From Nocardia sp. NBC_01327 (GTDB lineage: Bacteria > Actinomycetota > Actinomycetes > Mycobacteriales > Mycobacteriaceae), in NCBI RefSeq assembly GCF_035958815.1, contig NZ_CP108383.1, positions 5,270,001-5,334,000 on the forward strand: DNA of 64,000 nucleotides. Direction: 5' to 3'. The position numbers and the translations under genes were made by a program. Of this stretch, positions 41,170-49,794 are shown piece after piece; within the stretch, counting starts at the first letter, position 1; every line of letters begins with the position of its first letter. Under the pieces are notes generated by a model, which saw nothing but the letters and a program-made list of their open reading frames with translations, made no database searches and had not been told where the DNA came from.

Positions 41170-42936
41170 TCAGATTCCCGCGCGGTCGGCTTCGATGAGT
41201 TCCTCGGTCTCATCGGCAGCCTTCCCGCTGCCGGCGAACCACGAAGCCACTGCGCCGATCAGCATCATAAATGCGGCGACCAGGAATACGACGATCAGAC
41301 CCGAGTGGAACGGTCCGGAGATCAAGTGCGGGAAGAACTCCTGACCGGTGAGGACATCGCTGTTCACACCCGGTTTGTCGAGAGTGCCGCTGGGGCCGAG
41401 CAATTCCTTGAACGGGTTGTAGCCCAGGAATGTCGCGAACAGGCTGCCGACCGGGGGCATATCCGCCACCTGACCGGCGACCTGCGGGGATACGCCCTGG
41501 CTCTGCAGACCGGAATTCATTGCGCCCGGCAGGGTTCCGGACAGGCCGACGATCATGAGCGAGAAGAACACGCCGATCGACAGCGCCATGCCGCCGTTCA
41601 TCAGCGTGCCGCGCATGCCGGAGGCGACGCCGCGCTGCGACGCCGGTACCGCGCCCATGATCTCGGCGGTGTTCGGCGAGGTGAAGATGCCGGTGCCGAG
41701 GCCGTTGAGCAGGATGATCAGTCCGAACAACCAGTAGTTGAAGTCGACCGGGATGATCACCAGCAGCACGAAGGTGACCGCCGCGAGCGTGAGACCGCCG
41801 GCCGCGAACAGCCGGGGGCCGTACTTATCGCTGAGCCAACCCGAAACCGGGCCTGCCACCAGGAATCCGACGGTCAACGGCAGCATGTAGATACCGGCCC
41901 ACAGGGGAGTGGACTCGAAGTCGTACCCGTGCAGCGGCAACCAGATGCCCTGCAGCCAGATAATGAGCATGAACTGCATGCCACCGCGTCCCAGCGATGC
42001 CATCAGGCCCGCGAGGTTGCCGAGTCCGAAGGCGCGATTGCGGAACAGCGACAGCTGGAACATCGGCTGGCTGACCTTGGACTCGATGTAGCAGAACAGC
42101 AGCAGCAGTGCGATGCCGCCGAATACCCCGGCGAGCACCCACGGGTTGCCCCAGCCGGTCTTCGAATCACCGTAGGGCTGAATGCCGTAGGTGATACCGG
42201 AGAGCAGTGCGGTCAAGCCCAGCGCGAAGGTGAGGGTGCCCGGGATATCCAGCGATCCGGGCGTGCGGGTGCCGGTGTCGTGCAGCGAGCGGTAGGACCA
42301 CACGGTGCCGAGGATGCCGAACGGAATGGTGACCCAGAAGATCGCCTTCCAGTCCCACTCCGACAGAATGCCGCCGATGAGCAGACCCAGGAACGAACCG
42401 GCCACGGCCGCAACCTGATTGATGCCCAGCGCTACACCGCGACGGTTGGCGGGGAAGGCATCGGTGAGGATCGCCGCCGAGTTGGCCATCAGCATGGCGC
42501 CGCCGACGCCCTGCACCACGCGCCAGCCGATCAGCCACAGCGCTCCGGCCCCGTGTGTGAACGGATCGAAGGACAGGGCGATCGCGCAGAGCGTGAACAC
42601 CACGAACCCGAGGTTGTAGATCTTCACCCGGCCGAACATGTCGCCCAGCCGCCCGAACATCACCACCAGGACGGCGGAGGTGAGCAGGAAGCCCATGAGC
42701 AGCCACAGCAGATAGCTCACATTGCCGGGTTCGAGCGGGTTCAGGTCCACGCCCCGGAAGATCGCGGGCAGCGAGATGATCACGATCGACGAATTGATGG
42801 TGACCATGAGCATGCCCAATGTGGTGTTGGACAGCGCTACCCACTTGTAGTGCGGATGGTCTCGGTCGACGCGAAGGCGCCGGCGGATGGTCTGGACATC
42901 ACCTTTGTCCAGATCGGTGGTCGGTGCCGCAGCCAA
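41170..42936 (-). CDS. MFS transporter, DHA2 (EmrB/QacA) type
   Basis: 588 residues with 14 predicted membrane helices. INSSIVIISLPAI (helix 1), VMFGRLGDMFGRVKIYN (loop 2-3 motif A) and the motif C-type GSFLGLLIGG segment are typical of drug/proton antiporters. A loop of about 60 residues (GAMNSGLQSQGVSPQVAGQV onward) precedes the last helix. I choose TTG 42936 because GGGAGG lies five bases before it; the open frame extends only seven codons further to another TTG. Likely an efflux pump controlled by the following MarR protein. Confidence 0.9.
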   Translation of the reverse strand: MAAAPTTDLDKGDVQTIRRRLRVDRDHPHYKWVALSNTTLGMLMVTINSSIVIISLPAIFRGVDLNPLEPGNVSYLLWLLMGFLLTSAVLVVMFGRLGDMFGRVKIYNLGFVVFTLCAIALSFDPFTHGAGALWLIGWRVVQGVGGAMLMANSAAILTDAFPANRRGVALGINQVAAVAGSFLGLLIGGILSEWDWKAIFWVTIPFGILGTVWSYRSLHDTGTRTPGSLDIPGTLTFALGLTALLSGITYGIQPYGDSKTGWGNPWVLAGVFGGIALLLLFCYIESKVSQPMFQLSLFRNRAFGLGNLAGLMASLGRGGMQFMLIIWLQGIWLPLHGYDFESTPLWAGIYMLPLTVGFLVAGPVSGWLSDKYGPRLFAAGGLTLAAVTFVLLVIIPVDFNYWLFGLIILLNGLGTGIFTSPNTAEIMGAVPASQRGVASGMRGTLMNGGMALSIGVFFSLMIVGLSGTLPGAMNSGLQSQGVSPQVAGQVADMPPVGSLFATFLGYNPFKELLGPSGTLDKPGVNSDVLTGQEFFPHLISGPFHSGLIVVFLVAAFMMLIGAVASWFAGSGKAADETEELIEADRAGI

Positions 42937-42976
42937 CTTAGCCTCCCAAAAACGCAACTTACGAACTTGTCCAATA

Positions 42977-42996
42977 TAGTTGCATGAGGCTAACTA
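42977..42996. promoter_or_regulatory. MarR operator candidate upstream of the MFS-MarR operon
   Basis: TAGTT-N10-AACTA, a 20-base imperfect palindrome about 41 bases upstream of the TTG start at 42936. Size and position suit a MarR dimer, but the arms are short. Confidence 0.35.
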
Positions 42997-43094
42997 ACGA
43001 AATGGTGTCCTGTCTCACCGGCACTGACCAGGGCGAATGTGCTGGGATCAGCCTGATCGCTGGACCAGGTTTGGTGGGCGCGTTCAATGGCTGC

Positions 43095-44009
43095 CTACGC
43101 GGGCAGCTGCGTACCGGTGAGCTGCTCGGCGGTTTCCCACAGCCGCGCCGCGACCTTGCGATCGCGCGCCCGGCGGGTGATCGAGGCCGGGCCCGACGGA
43201 CCGACCAGGCCGAATCGTCCTGTGGGGCCGTAGTATTCGCCGCTGCGTGCAGCGGGATCGCCGGCCGCGTAGAGCAGCGGTTCTGCGCCCTGTTCGACGC
43301 CCTGGGAGGGCAGGATGGGCAGACTGCCGAGGAGGCCGCGGGCAGGCTTGTCGCGGCCGAGGCTGGCCCCGGCGGTTTGCAGATTGGTGCGGGTGTAGCC
43401 CGGATGTGCGGCGGTGCTGCGCAGGTTCCAGTCACGTTCACCGGCGACTTCGGCCAGGTGCAGCGACAGGATCAGATCGGCCAGCTTCGACTGCGCGTAG
43501 GAGCGCGTCGGGCTGTAGCGGCGCTCCCACTGCAGATCGTCGAAGTTGATGCGGCCGAAATTCGCGGTGCCGCTGCTCATGGTGGCGACACGGGGGTTGT
43601 CGGCGCGGAGCAGTAGTGGCAGCAGGTGCATGGTGAGGGCGAACGGGCCGAGGAAGTTACTGCCGAACTGCAGCTCGAATCCGTCTGCGGTGGTGTGCCT
43701 TTCCGGGGGAGCCATGACGCCCGCGTTATTGACCAGCACATCCAGCGGTGCGCCCGCGGCGAGCAGATCGTCGGCGAAGCTGCGCACCGAAGCGAGATCG
43801 GCCAGGTCGATGCGGCGAACCTCGAGCTTGGCGGCGGGGCGCTGGCGCAGGATCTCCGCCTTGGCCTGCTCACCCTTTTCCGGGGTGCGCACCGCCATGA
43901 TCACCTGCGCTCCGGCAGCCGCCAGACGCGCTGCGGCTTCCTTACCGGTGCCGCTGTTTGCGCCGGTGATGACGATCGTCTTACCGGTCTGATCAGGTAC
44001 TTCATACAT
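43095..44009 (-). CDS. Short-chain dehydrogenase/reductase (retinol-dehydrogenase-like)
   Basis: 304 residues with TGANSGTG at 15-22, NNAGVM, and catalytic Tyr171/Lys175 in YAQSK. It is related to the SDR at 3999. AGGAG precedes ATG 44009. It is divergent from a TetR regulator with three copies of an operator in the gap, so its transcription should be tightly repressed. Substrate unknown, probably a hydrophobic ketone or alcohol. Confidence 0.92.
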   Translation of the reverse strand: MYEVPDQTGKTIVITGANSGTGKEAAARLAAAGAQVIMAVRTPEKGEQAKAEILRQRPAAKLEVRRIDLADLASVRSFADDLLAAGAPLDVLVNNAGVMAPPERHTTADGFELQFGSNFLGPFALTMHLLPLLLRADNPRVATMSSGTANFGRINFDDLQWERRYSPTRSYAQSKLADLILSLHLAEVAGERDWNLRSTAAHPGYTRTNLQTAGASLGRDKPARGLLGSLPILPSQGVEQGAEPLLYAAGDPAARSGEYYGPTGRFGLVGPSGPASITRRARDRKVAARLWETAEQLTGTQLPA

Positions 44010-44033
44010 GCTGGACTCCTAGTCGAGGATAAA

Positions 44034-44101
44034 AGACCGCCGGTCTTCAACTGCTTCGACGATAAGAGACCAGTGGTTCGTTGTCAAGAGACCGTTGGTC
44101 T
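44034..44101. promoter_or_regulatory. Triple TetR operator array (AGACC-N3-GGTCT)
   Basis: Three 13-base palindromes: AGACC-gcc-GGTCT at 44034-44046, AGACC-agt-GGTTC (degenerate right arm) at 44067-44079 and AGACC-gtt-GGTCT at 44089-44101. Start-to-start distances are 33 and 22 bases, about three and two turns, so all face the same side of the helix. They fill the SDR/TetR divergent promoter. Confidence 0.8.
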
Positions 44102-44115
44102 GAAATACTCGGAGC

Positions 44116-44778
44116 ATGGTCCACTTCCAACGGGCGCGCAGCGTCGAGCAGCGGGAAATACGCAGACAGGCCATCCTGGATACGGCCGCGAACATGCTCA
44201 CCGAGATGCCCGTTGTCGATCTCGGGCTCAATGAGCTGGCCCGCCGGGTCTGTCTGGCGAAGTCGAATGTGCTGCGCTACTTCGAATCCCGGGAAGCGGT
44301 GCTGCTGGAACTGCTCGACCTGCGCTACCGCGAGTGGATCACCACTGTCACACCGCTTCTGGCCGATACCGGCGGCGACCTGCGCGCACGGCGTGATCGC
44401 CTGGTCGGCGCACTGGTCTCGACACTGGCGGACGAGCCGGTGCTGTGTGACCTCTTCAACGCACAGGCCGCGATCCTGGAACGCAATATCTCGGCCGAGG
44501 TCGCGGCCAGGTACAAGCAGAAGATGTTGGCCGCCACCGCCGATCTGGTCACTCCGGTCGAACGCCTCGTTCCGGAGTTCGGCGCCGACGGTGCGATGAA
44601 ATTCTGTGCGGCAGCACTGCTTTCCGCAGGTGCGCTGTGGAGCCACAGTCACCCCGCACCTGCCATGCTCGCCGCCTACGAGCTGCATCCCGAGCTGGCC
44701 GCCGCCCGTCTGGAGTTCGTCCCTGTCCTCACCGAGCTGCTCGAAGTCCTGGCGCGCGGCCTACTGACCCGAGACTGA
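44116..44778 (+). CDS. TetR-family repressor
   Basis: 220 residues. The HTH is about residues 12-60 (DLGLNELARRVCLAKSNVLRYF). The C-terminal part is of the TetR_C group seen next to SDR and oxidoreductase genes. Likely represses itself and the divergent SDR through the AGACC-N3-GGTCT array. Confidence 0.92.
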   Translation: MVHFQRARSVEQREIRRQAILDTAANMLTEMPVVDLGLNELARRVCLAKSNVLRYFESREAVLLELLDLRYREWITTVTPLLADTGGDLRARRDRLVGALVSTLADEPVLCDLFNAQAAILERNISAEVAARYKQKMLAATADLVTPVERLVPEFGADGAMKFCAAALLSAGALWSHSHPAPAMLAAYELHPELAAARLEFVPVLTELLEVLARGLLTRD

Positions 44779-44902
44779 CCGGCGCAAAGTCCAACTCCCG
44801 CAACACTTCAGTACCTCCGGGCCGGTAGCCGAGGTCCATTTCAGCGCGCATGAGGGAATCATGGGGGTCGTCAGTGGTAATCCGCGTGCTGACCGGGCAG
44901 GT

Positions 44903-45484
44903 TCACCCGGTCGTGAGGTGGTGGCGGAGGAGGATCGCGAGTTGGGTGCTGGCGCAGTCGAAGGGGTGGCTTGATTGCAGGGCGCGGCTCTGCACGATAG
45001 CTCCCTCGATTGTCAGTAGCAGCAGGGCTGCCATCGAGCAGGCGGGAACGCGGTCGATGCCGGCGGCGATCAAGCCGTCGGCCAGACGGGCGGTCCATTC
45101 GGTGAAAGCCTGGCCGGCGGCGGATTGCACGGCCGGGTCCTGCCCGTAGAGCGCCGCGGCCATCATAAAGGAGCCCACGCGATAGTCGCTGGACTCCAAG
45201 GGATTACGCCAGTAGGCGAACAGTTCGTCGAGCCAGCCCTCCAGAGAGGGGGCGGTGGCGAGCGCGTCCGCCATCCGGCTCACATGCGAATACCCCATTC
45301 GGGAAACGGATTTCGCCGCTGTCTCCACGAGCTCCTCTTTGCCCAGCGGAAAGTGCTGGTACAGCGAATCGGGCGAGGCATCGCTGCGTTCGAGTAGTTC
45401 GGTGAGCCCGGTGGCGTGCACGCCGTGCTCCATGACCGTCAGGATCGTATTCAGAATCAGTCGGGCGCGCGGTCCGGCGGGCAT
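44903..45484 (-). CDS. TetR-family regulator (LmrA/YxaF-like)
   Basis: 193 residues with HTH TGLTELLERSDASPDSLYQHF (about 25-45) and a C-terminal domain of the LmrA/YxaF type (GSFMMAAALYGQDPAVQSAA). It lies only 23 bases after kasA on the same strand and may be read through from the acpM-kasA transcript. Whether it controls those genes is unknown; LmrA-type regulators usually sense drugs or flavonoids. Confidence 0.87.
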   Translation of the reverse strand: MPAGPRARLILNTILTVMEHGVHATGLTELLERSDASPDSLYQHFPLGKEELVETAAKSVSRMGYSHVSRMADALATAPSLEGWLDELFAYWRNPLESSDYRVGSFMMAAALYGQDPAVQSAAGQAFTEWTARLADGLIAAGIDRVPACSMAALLLLTIEGAIVQSRALQSSHPFDCASTQLAILLRHHLTTG

Positions 45485-45507
45485 GGAGCTTCCTCGGTCT
45501 CGGGGTG

Positions 45508-46758
45508 TCAGTAGCGGCCGAAGGCGAGCGCGACATTGTGCCCGCCGAATCCGAACGAGTTGTTGATCGCGTACTCGATGTCCTGACGGCGCGCCTCGCC
45601 GTGCACGATATCGAGGTCGATCTCCGGATCCTGATTCTCCAGATTCAGCGTCGGGGGCACGATGCCGTCCCGAATGCTGAGGACCGTGAGTATCGATTCG
45701 AGCGCACCGACGGCGCCGATCGAGTGGCCCAGGGCGGATTTCGGCGCGTAGACCGAGGCGTGGCCGACCCCTGCCTGGTGAATCGCGTTCTTCTCGGCGG
45801 TATCGCCGATGGGAGTCGCGGTGGCGTGCGCGTTCACGTGCGTAATGTCCCGGGCCGACAGACCGGCGGTCTGCAGGGCCCGCGTCATTGCCCGGCCTGC
45901 GCCGGCGCCCTCCGGATCCGGCGCCACCAGGTGGAATCCGTCGGAGGTGATGCCCGCGCCCAGGAGTCGTGCGTGGATCGTCGCGCCCCGGGCCTTGGCG
46001 TGCTCCTCGGTCTCGATGACCATGAGCGCGCCCGCTTCGCCGAAGACGAAGCCGTCACGGTCCTTGTCGAAGGGACGCGAGGCGCCCTTCGGATCGTCAT
46101 TGCGGGTGCTCATGGCCCGCATCATCGAGAAGGCCGCGATCGGCACCGCATCGATATAACCCTCGACGCCGCCGGTGACGGCGATATCCGCATCACCCAT
46201 CACGATCATGCGCCAGGCGGTGGCAATGGCCTCCGAACCCGAGGAGCACGCGGATACCGGAGTGATCACTCCCGCACGGGCTTTCAGTTCCAGGCCGACC
46301 ACGGCCGACGGACCGTTGGGCATGATCATCTGCACGGCGAGTGGCGAAATCTTGCGGTAGCCCTCGCTTTTCAAGCGATCGTTCGAGCTGACGACGGCAT
46401 CCGCGCCGCCGAGCCCGGTGCCGATGGCGACGGCCAGCCGCAGCGGGTCGACCTCCGGGCTGCCCGCGTTCTTCCAGACTTCGCGGCCCATCACGGTGGC
46501 CAGCCGCTCGACATAGGACATGCGGCGGATCTCGACCCGGCTCAGCAGCGTATCCGGCGATACCTTCAGGTGACCGCCGATGTGCACCGGGAGGTCGTAG
46601 TCGGTGATGAAATCGTCGGTGAGCGTGTCGATGCCGCTCTCTCCGTTGAGAAGGCCCTTCCACGTCGCATCGACATCGCTGGCGATAGACGTGGTCGCCG
46701 CCATGCTGGTGACGACCACGCTGGGGAATTTTCCGGTCGAACTGAAAGGGTTGGTCAT
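45508..46758 (-). CDS. kasA: KasA-type beta-ketoacyl-ACP synthase
   Basis: 416 residues, the same length as mycobacterial KasA. The catalytic residues fall at Cys171 (VSACSSGSEA), His311 (VNAHATATPIGD), Lys340 and His345 (KSALGHSIGA), the numbering I recall for M. tuberculosis KasA. It elongates acyl-AcpM in FAS-II, the route to meromycolic acids. ATG 46758 follows GGCGGG, 13 bases after the acpM stop. No kasB, fabD or accD is adjacent, unlike the mycobacterial cluster. Confidence 0.93.
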   Translation of the reverse strand: MTNPFSSTGKFPSVVVTSMAATTSIASDVDATWKGLLNGESGIDTLTDDFITDYDLPVHIGGHLKVSPDTLLSRVEIRRMSYVERLATVMGREVWKNAGSPEVDPLRLAVAIGTGLGGADAVVSSNDRLKSEGYRKISPLAVQMIMPNGPSAVVGLELKARAGVITPVSACSSGSEAIATAWRMIVMGDADIAVTGGVEGYIDAVPIAAFSMMRAMSTRNDDPKGASRPFDKDRDGFVFGEAGALMVIETEEHAKARGATIHARLLGAGITSDGFHLVAPDPEGAGAGRAMTRALQTAGLSARDITHVNAHATATPIGDTAEKNAIHQAGVGHASVYAPKSALGHSIGAVGALESILTVLSIRDGIVPPTLNLENQDPEIDLDIVHGEARRQDIEYAINNSFGFGGHNVALAFGRY

Positions 46759-46771
46759 GACGACCCGCCCG

Positions 46772-47077
46772 CTATTCGCCGTGGCTCTCTTCGAACTTGG
46801 ACTTGAGTTCCGCCGCGAGCTCGGAGTTCTCGACCTCCATCTTCTGCACGTAGGCCACGGCGTCACCGACGGTACGCAGGCTGGTCAGGTCCTCGTCCGG
46901 AATCTTGATGCCGTACTTGTCCTCGAGCTGGACGGCGATCTCCACCAGCGACAGCGAGTCAATATCCAGGTCGTCGACGAAGGACTTCTCGATCGTCACC
47001 TCGGAGGCCTCGATACCGGTCACTTCCTCGACGATCTCGGCAATGCCCGCGACGATCTGATCCTGCGTGGTTGTCAT
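46772..47077 (-). CDS. acpM: Acyl carrier protein AcpM
   Basis: 101 residues. The phosphopantetheine Ser41 is in DLDIDSLSLVE. The sequence continues past the usual ACP end with a charged tail (SELAAELKSKFEESHGE), as in the long mycobacterial AcpM that carries very long acyl chains. It is cotranscribed with kasA. Confidence 0.95.
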   Translation of the reverse strand: MTTTQDQIVAGIAEIVEEVTGIEASEVTIEKSFVDDLDIDSLSLVEIAVQLEDKYGIKIPDEDLTSLRTVGDAVAYVQKMEVENSELAAELKSKFEESHGE

Positions 47078-47321
47078 AAATATCCCCTAGCTCGTTGCAT
47101 TGGATACCGGTAGTGCACCTGCTCAGCGCAGCACGTGGCCGCCGACCGGTGTGTTCTCTCAAACCGATTGCGGCTCAACGTCTTTTACTCCGACTACCGC
47201 TGCCAAACATATAGACCGCCGCCGCGTCAGCGAGACGGACGTCGCTACGAACCTACGTGAGAGTCTTTGTGGGAACCCTCCAAGAGTGAAGTCTCACAAG
47301 AAATCACGGCGGGGAGTGGGT
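47078..47321. promoter_or_regulatory. acpM-kasA upstream region
   Basis: 244 bases without a gene. It holds a spaced inverted repeat GTGAGA (47257-47262) ... TCTCAC (47292-47297), with a CTT/AAG pair also matching inside it. No coding potential is visible. The acpM promoter should lie here, but I cannot fix its elements. Confidence 0.4.
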
Positions 47322-48152
47322 TCAGGTGTCGGCTCTGCTCAGCAGCGCTTCGGTGAGGGTGGCGAGGCGGTGGGCATTCGCGGGATCGAGGGTGGGGAGC
47401 GACAGGGGCAGGATCTTGCCGCGGTCGATGGCGATGAGGGGCTGTGCGGGCGGGGTGTCGACAAAGGCGTGGAGGGGGTCGATTGCCGCGGCGATCGGCT
47501 GGGCCGAGATGCGGGCCAGGGTTCGAAGCAGGGTTCTGGCGAGGACGTTCAGGCTGGAGAGATCGCCGCTGCGCGTGAATCCGGGGTGATAGAGAACGAA
47601 TCGCACTGTGTCGGAGCCCGTTTCGGCGTAGGTGACGCCCAGCAGGTCGTTGGCTCGACCGGCCTGCAACTGGGCGCGTACCGCGCTGTAGCCGTGTGTC
47701 AGTTGGGGGTCGTCCCAGTCGATCGCACCCTTGGTGACGCCGACCCCTCCAATGCTCACGATCACCGGGGCCGTGCTGCGCTCCAGCAGCGGAGTCAGCC
47801 GCTGCGCCAGTACATATCGGCTCAGGTAATAGAGCGCGAAGGTGTGCTCGAAGCCTTCCGCGGTCCGAGTCCGCCGCGGGCTGATGCGGTTGGCGAACAG
47901 CAGTAGCGCATCGACCGTGTTGTACTTCGTGCGAATCTCGTCGATCACCCGCTCGGTCTCCGCTGTCGAGCTGAGGTCAGCGCGCAGAAAGGTGAGGCCA
48001 TCGACCGCCGGACCTGCCGCAGCCAGTAGCGATTCGCCCTTTACCAGGTTGCTGCCGATGGCGACGACCGTATCGCCGCGTGCCAGCCGTTCGAGGGCGA
48101 ACGCACGGCCCATACCGTCCGTACCGCCGCTCACGACAATGGTTTTGGACAT
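47322..48152 (-). CDS. Atypical SDR-fold protein
   Basis: 276 residues. The Rossmann motif is VSGGTDGMGRAFA (about 6-18), but the NNAG segment is replaced by LLFANRIS and the catalytic Tyr-x3-Lys is not evident (GYSAVRAQ in its place). It may bind the nucleotide without classical SDR chemistry. GGAGGA precedes ATG 48152. It is divergent from an HxlR regulator 72 bases away. Confidence 0.8.
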   Translation of the reverse strand: MSKTIVVSGGTDGMGRAFALERLARGDTVVAIGSNLVKGESLLAAAGPAVDGLTFLRADLSSTAETERVIDEIRTKYNTVDALLLFANRISPRRTRTAEGFEHTFALYYLSRYVLAQRLTPLLERSTAPVIVSIGGVGVTKGAIDWDDPQLTHGYSAVRAQLQAGRANDLLGVTYAETGSDTVRFVLYHPGFTRSGDLSSLNVLARTLLRTLARISAQPIAAAIDPLHAFVDTPPAQPLIAIDRGKILPLSLPTLDPANAHRLATLTEALLSRADT

Positions 48153-48190
48153 TGTTCCTCCGCTACTCTCGGGTCGTACCTCGATCCTCG

Positions 48191-48224
48191 GCAACGACTG
48201 ACAGTTGCGAAAGTAGGCACTTTC
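48191..48224. promoter_or_regulatory. Two adjacent palindromes before the HxlR gene
   Basis: GCAAC-gactgaca-GTTGC at 48191-48208 directly abuts GAAAGT-aggc-ACTTTC at 48209-48224, which ends at the base before the HxlR ATG. The AGG of the second spacer also serves as ribosome site, so bound protein would block translation initiation DNA as well as the divergent SDR promoter. Confidence 0.5.
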
Positions 48225-48635
48225 ATGTCCGATACGCACACGAATGTGCCCTCGATGATCGCGACAGAGCTGCCCGCGCGCGTACCGGTCGCCGAACACG
48301 AGGCCTGCCCCGTCACCGACGTACTGCGCCGCATAGGCGACAAATGGAGCGTGCTGATTCTCGCGCTGCTCGGCAGGCGCAACTACCGCTTCAATGAACT
48401 ACACCGCTCGATCGAGGGCATCAGCCAGCGCATGCTCACCCGCACCCTGCGCTCGCTCGAACTCGACGGCCTGGTCACCCGCACCGTATTCCCCACGCTC
48501 CCACCCACAGTCGAATACAGCCTCACCCCCCTCGGTGAAACCCTCCTCACCCCACTCTCAGCCCTCGCCGACTGGGCCGTCACCCACACCCCCGACATCA
48601 CCGCCGCCCGCCACTCCGGGACCGCCGAATCCTGA
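48225..48635 (+). CDS. HxlR-family transcriptional regulator
   Basis: 136 residues: CPVTDVLRRIGDKWSVLIL, then HRSIEGISQRMLTRTLRSLELDGLV and a short wing, the complete HxlR fold, with one Cys (Cys28) at the position often used for redox or electrophile sensing. ATG 48225 directly follows a palindrome; a later in-frame ATG (48255) is possible. Its last 78 bases overlap the peroxiredoxin gene tail to tail. Confidence 0.88.
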   Translation: MSDTHTNVPSMIATELPARVPVAEHEACPVTDVLRRIGDKWSVLILALLGRRNYRFNELHRSIEGISQRMLTRTLRSLELDGLVTRTVFPTLPPTVEYSLTPLGETLLTPLSALADWAVTHTPDITAARHSGTAES

Positions 48636-49226
48636 TGCCGGGTGCTCCCGCAGCCAGCGAAGCACTTCATCGGCATGCCGATCGGGCGGAAAGACCGGGT
48701 AGAAGACATGCTCGATCACCCCGTTGTCGACGATGAGCGTCATGCGCTTATAGAGCGATACACCGTCGACATCGAACGTCGGAAGCGAAAGCGCCTTTGC
48801 CAGAAGCAATTCCGGATCGGCCAGCATTGCGAAGGGCAGATGCAGGCGTTCGACAGCTTCACGCTGGTAAGAGGAGTGCTGACTGGACAGTCCGAACACA
48901 CGCTGGGCGCCTGCGGCGACCAACTCCCGGTAGTGATCACGGAAGTCGCACGCTTCGGCGGTGCACCCGCGGGCACCCGGAATGGCATTCCACCCGGCGG
49001 GAAGGTCGATGTCGGGGCGACCGGTCATCGGATAGAGGTACACAACGGTCCGGCCGGTGCCCGTCGATCCGAGATCGATAGTCGCATTATCGGTGCTGTC
49101 GAGAATGATCGACGGCACGTGCAGACCGGGAAGATGCGCTGCCGCACCGTCATCCACCGGTACCGGCAGGTCCGGGGGCAAGGTCTGCAGGTTCGGGGCG
49201 GGCTCAGGTGGTTGGCTGATTCTCAC
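48558..49226 (-). CDS. Peroxiredoxin-like (redoxin-domain) protein
   Basis: 222 residues. The thioredoxin-fold core has GARGCTAEACDFRDHY (Cys-x4-Cys, the peroxidatic Cys followed by a close partner), AGAQRVFGLSSQ and LTLIVDNGVIEHVFYPVFPP. It is like the thiol peroxidases that reduce alkyl hydroperoxides. The C-terminal 25 residues are almost only Gly/Val/Asp and are encoded across the end of the convergent HxlR gene, so the frame may have lost its original stop. Confidence 0.83.
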   Translation of the reverse strand: MRISQPPEPAPNLQTLPPDLPVPVDDGAAAHLPGLHVPSIILDSTDNATIDLGSTGTGRTVVYLYPMTGRPDIDLPAGWNAIPGARGCTAEACDFRDHYRELVAAGAQRVFGLSSQHSSYQREAVERLHLPFAMLADPELLLAKALSLPTFDVDGVSLYKRMTLIVDNGVIEHVFYPVFPPDRHADEVLRWLREHPASGFGGPGVAGGGDVGGVGDGPVGEG

Positions 49227-49259
49227 GAACGAAACGTAACTCCAGCCCCCGGGCCGAGG

Positions 49260-49679
49260 TCAACCCAGACTGCGAGGGCCGTAGTGGTTGTGATGCCCGA
49301 AGCGGCGGCCGCGCAGGACTACGAAGAAGAGCAGGGGGAAGATGAAGAAGGGGACTATGTGGGTCGCTAGGACGAAGGCTGTGGCGAAGGCTAGGACGCC
49401 GGCCAGGCCGATTGCGGGGAGTAGAAGGCGTGGGTCGCGGCGGTGCGGAGTGGGGGGCGGGGTCGGGGCGGGGGCTGGTTGGGGGAGGTCGGCAAACAGG
49501 ATGGTTAGTTCGTCGGTGGTTTTGGCGGCGTAGGCGCGGCCTACGCGGTCGTCGTATTCGTCGAGGTCCAGGCGGCCGGCGGCGAAGTGCTTGCCGAGAG
49601 CCTCGGCCGCTTGCTCACGCTCTGCCGTGCCGACGCGCACGGCGGGCGGCCCGAACGTCGCAGGGCTGAAATCGGTCAT
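49260..49679 (-). CDS. DUF1707 membrane protein
   Basis: 139 residues. The N-terminal DUF1707 domain (VGTAEREQAAEALGKHFAAG, LDEYDDRVGRAYAAKT) is a short actinobacterial module of unknown role. After a Pro-rich linker (PAPAPTPPPTPHRRD) come two closely spaced membrane helices (about 86-122). No function is known. Confidence 0.85.
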   Translation of the reverse strand: MTDFSPATFGPPAVRVGTAEREQAAEALGKHFAAGRLDLDEYDDRVGRAYAAKTTDELTILFADLPQPAPAPTPPPTPHRRDPRLLLPAIGLAGVLAFATAFVLATHIVPFFIFPLLFFVVLRGRRFGHHNHYGPRSLG

Positions 49680-49794
49680 TTCTCAACCACCTCACCGGGG
49701 GAACAATCACGCTGTCAACCACAGTAGGCCGATTTTCGGCCGTCGGCCTGCGCCCCTGGACGTATAGCGATCTACACCTGCAGGCGTACCCGGC

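Noticed and set aside
42959..43441. 160-codon minus-strand frame overlapping the SDR gene end
   Set aside because: Ala/Pro/Arg-rich shadow of the SDR at 43095 in another frame with no domain.
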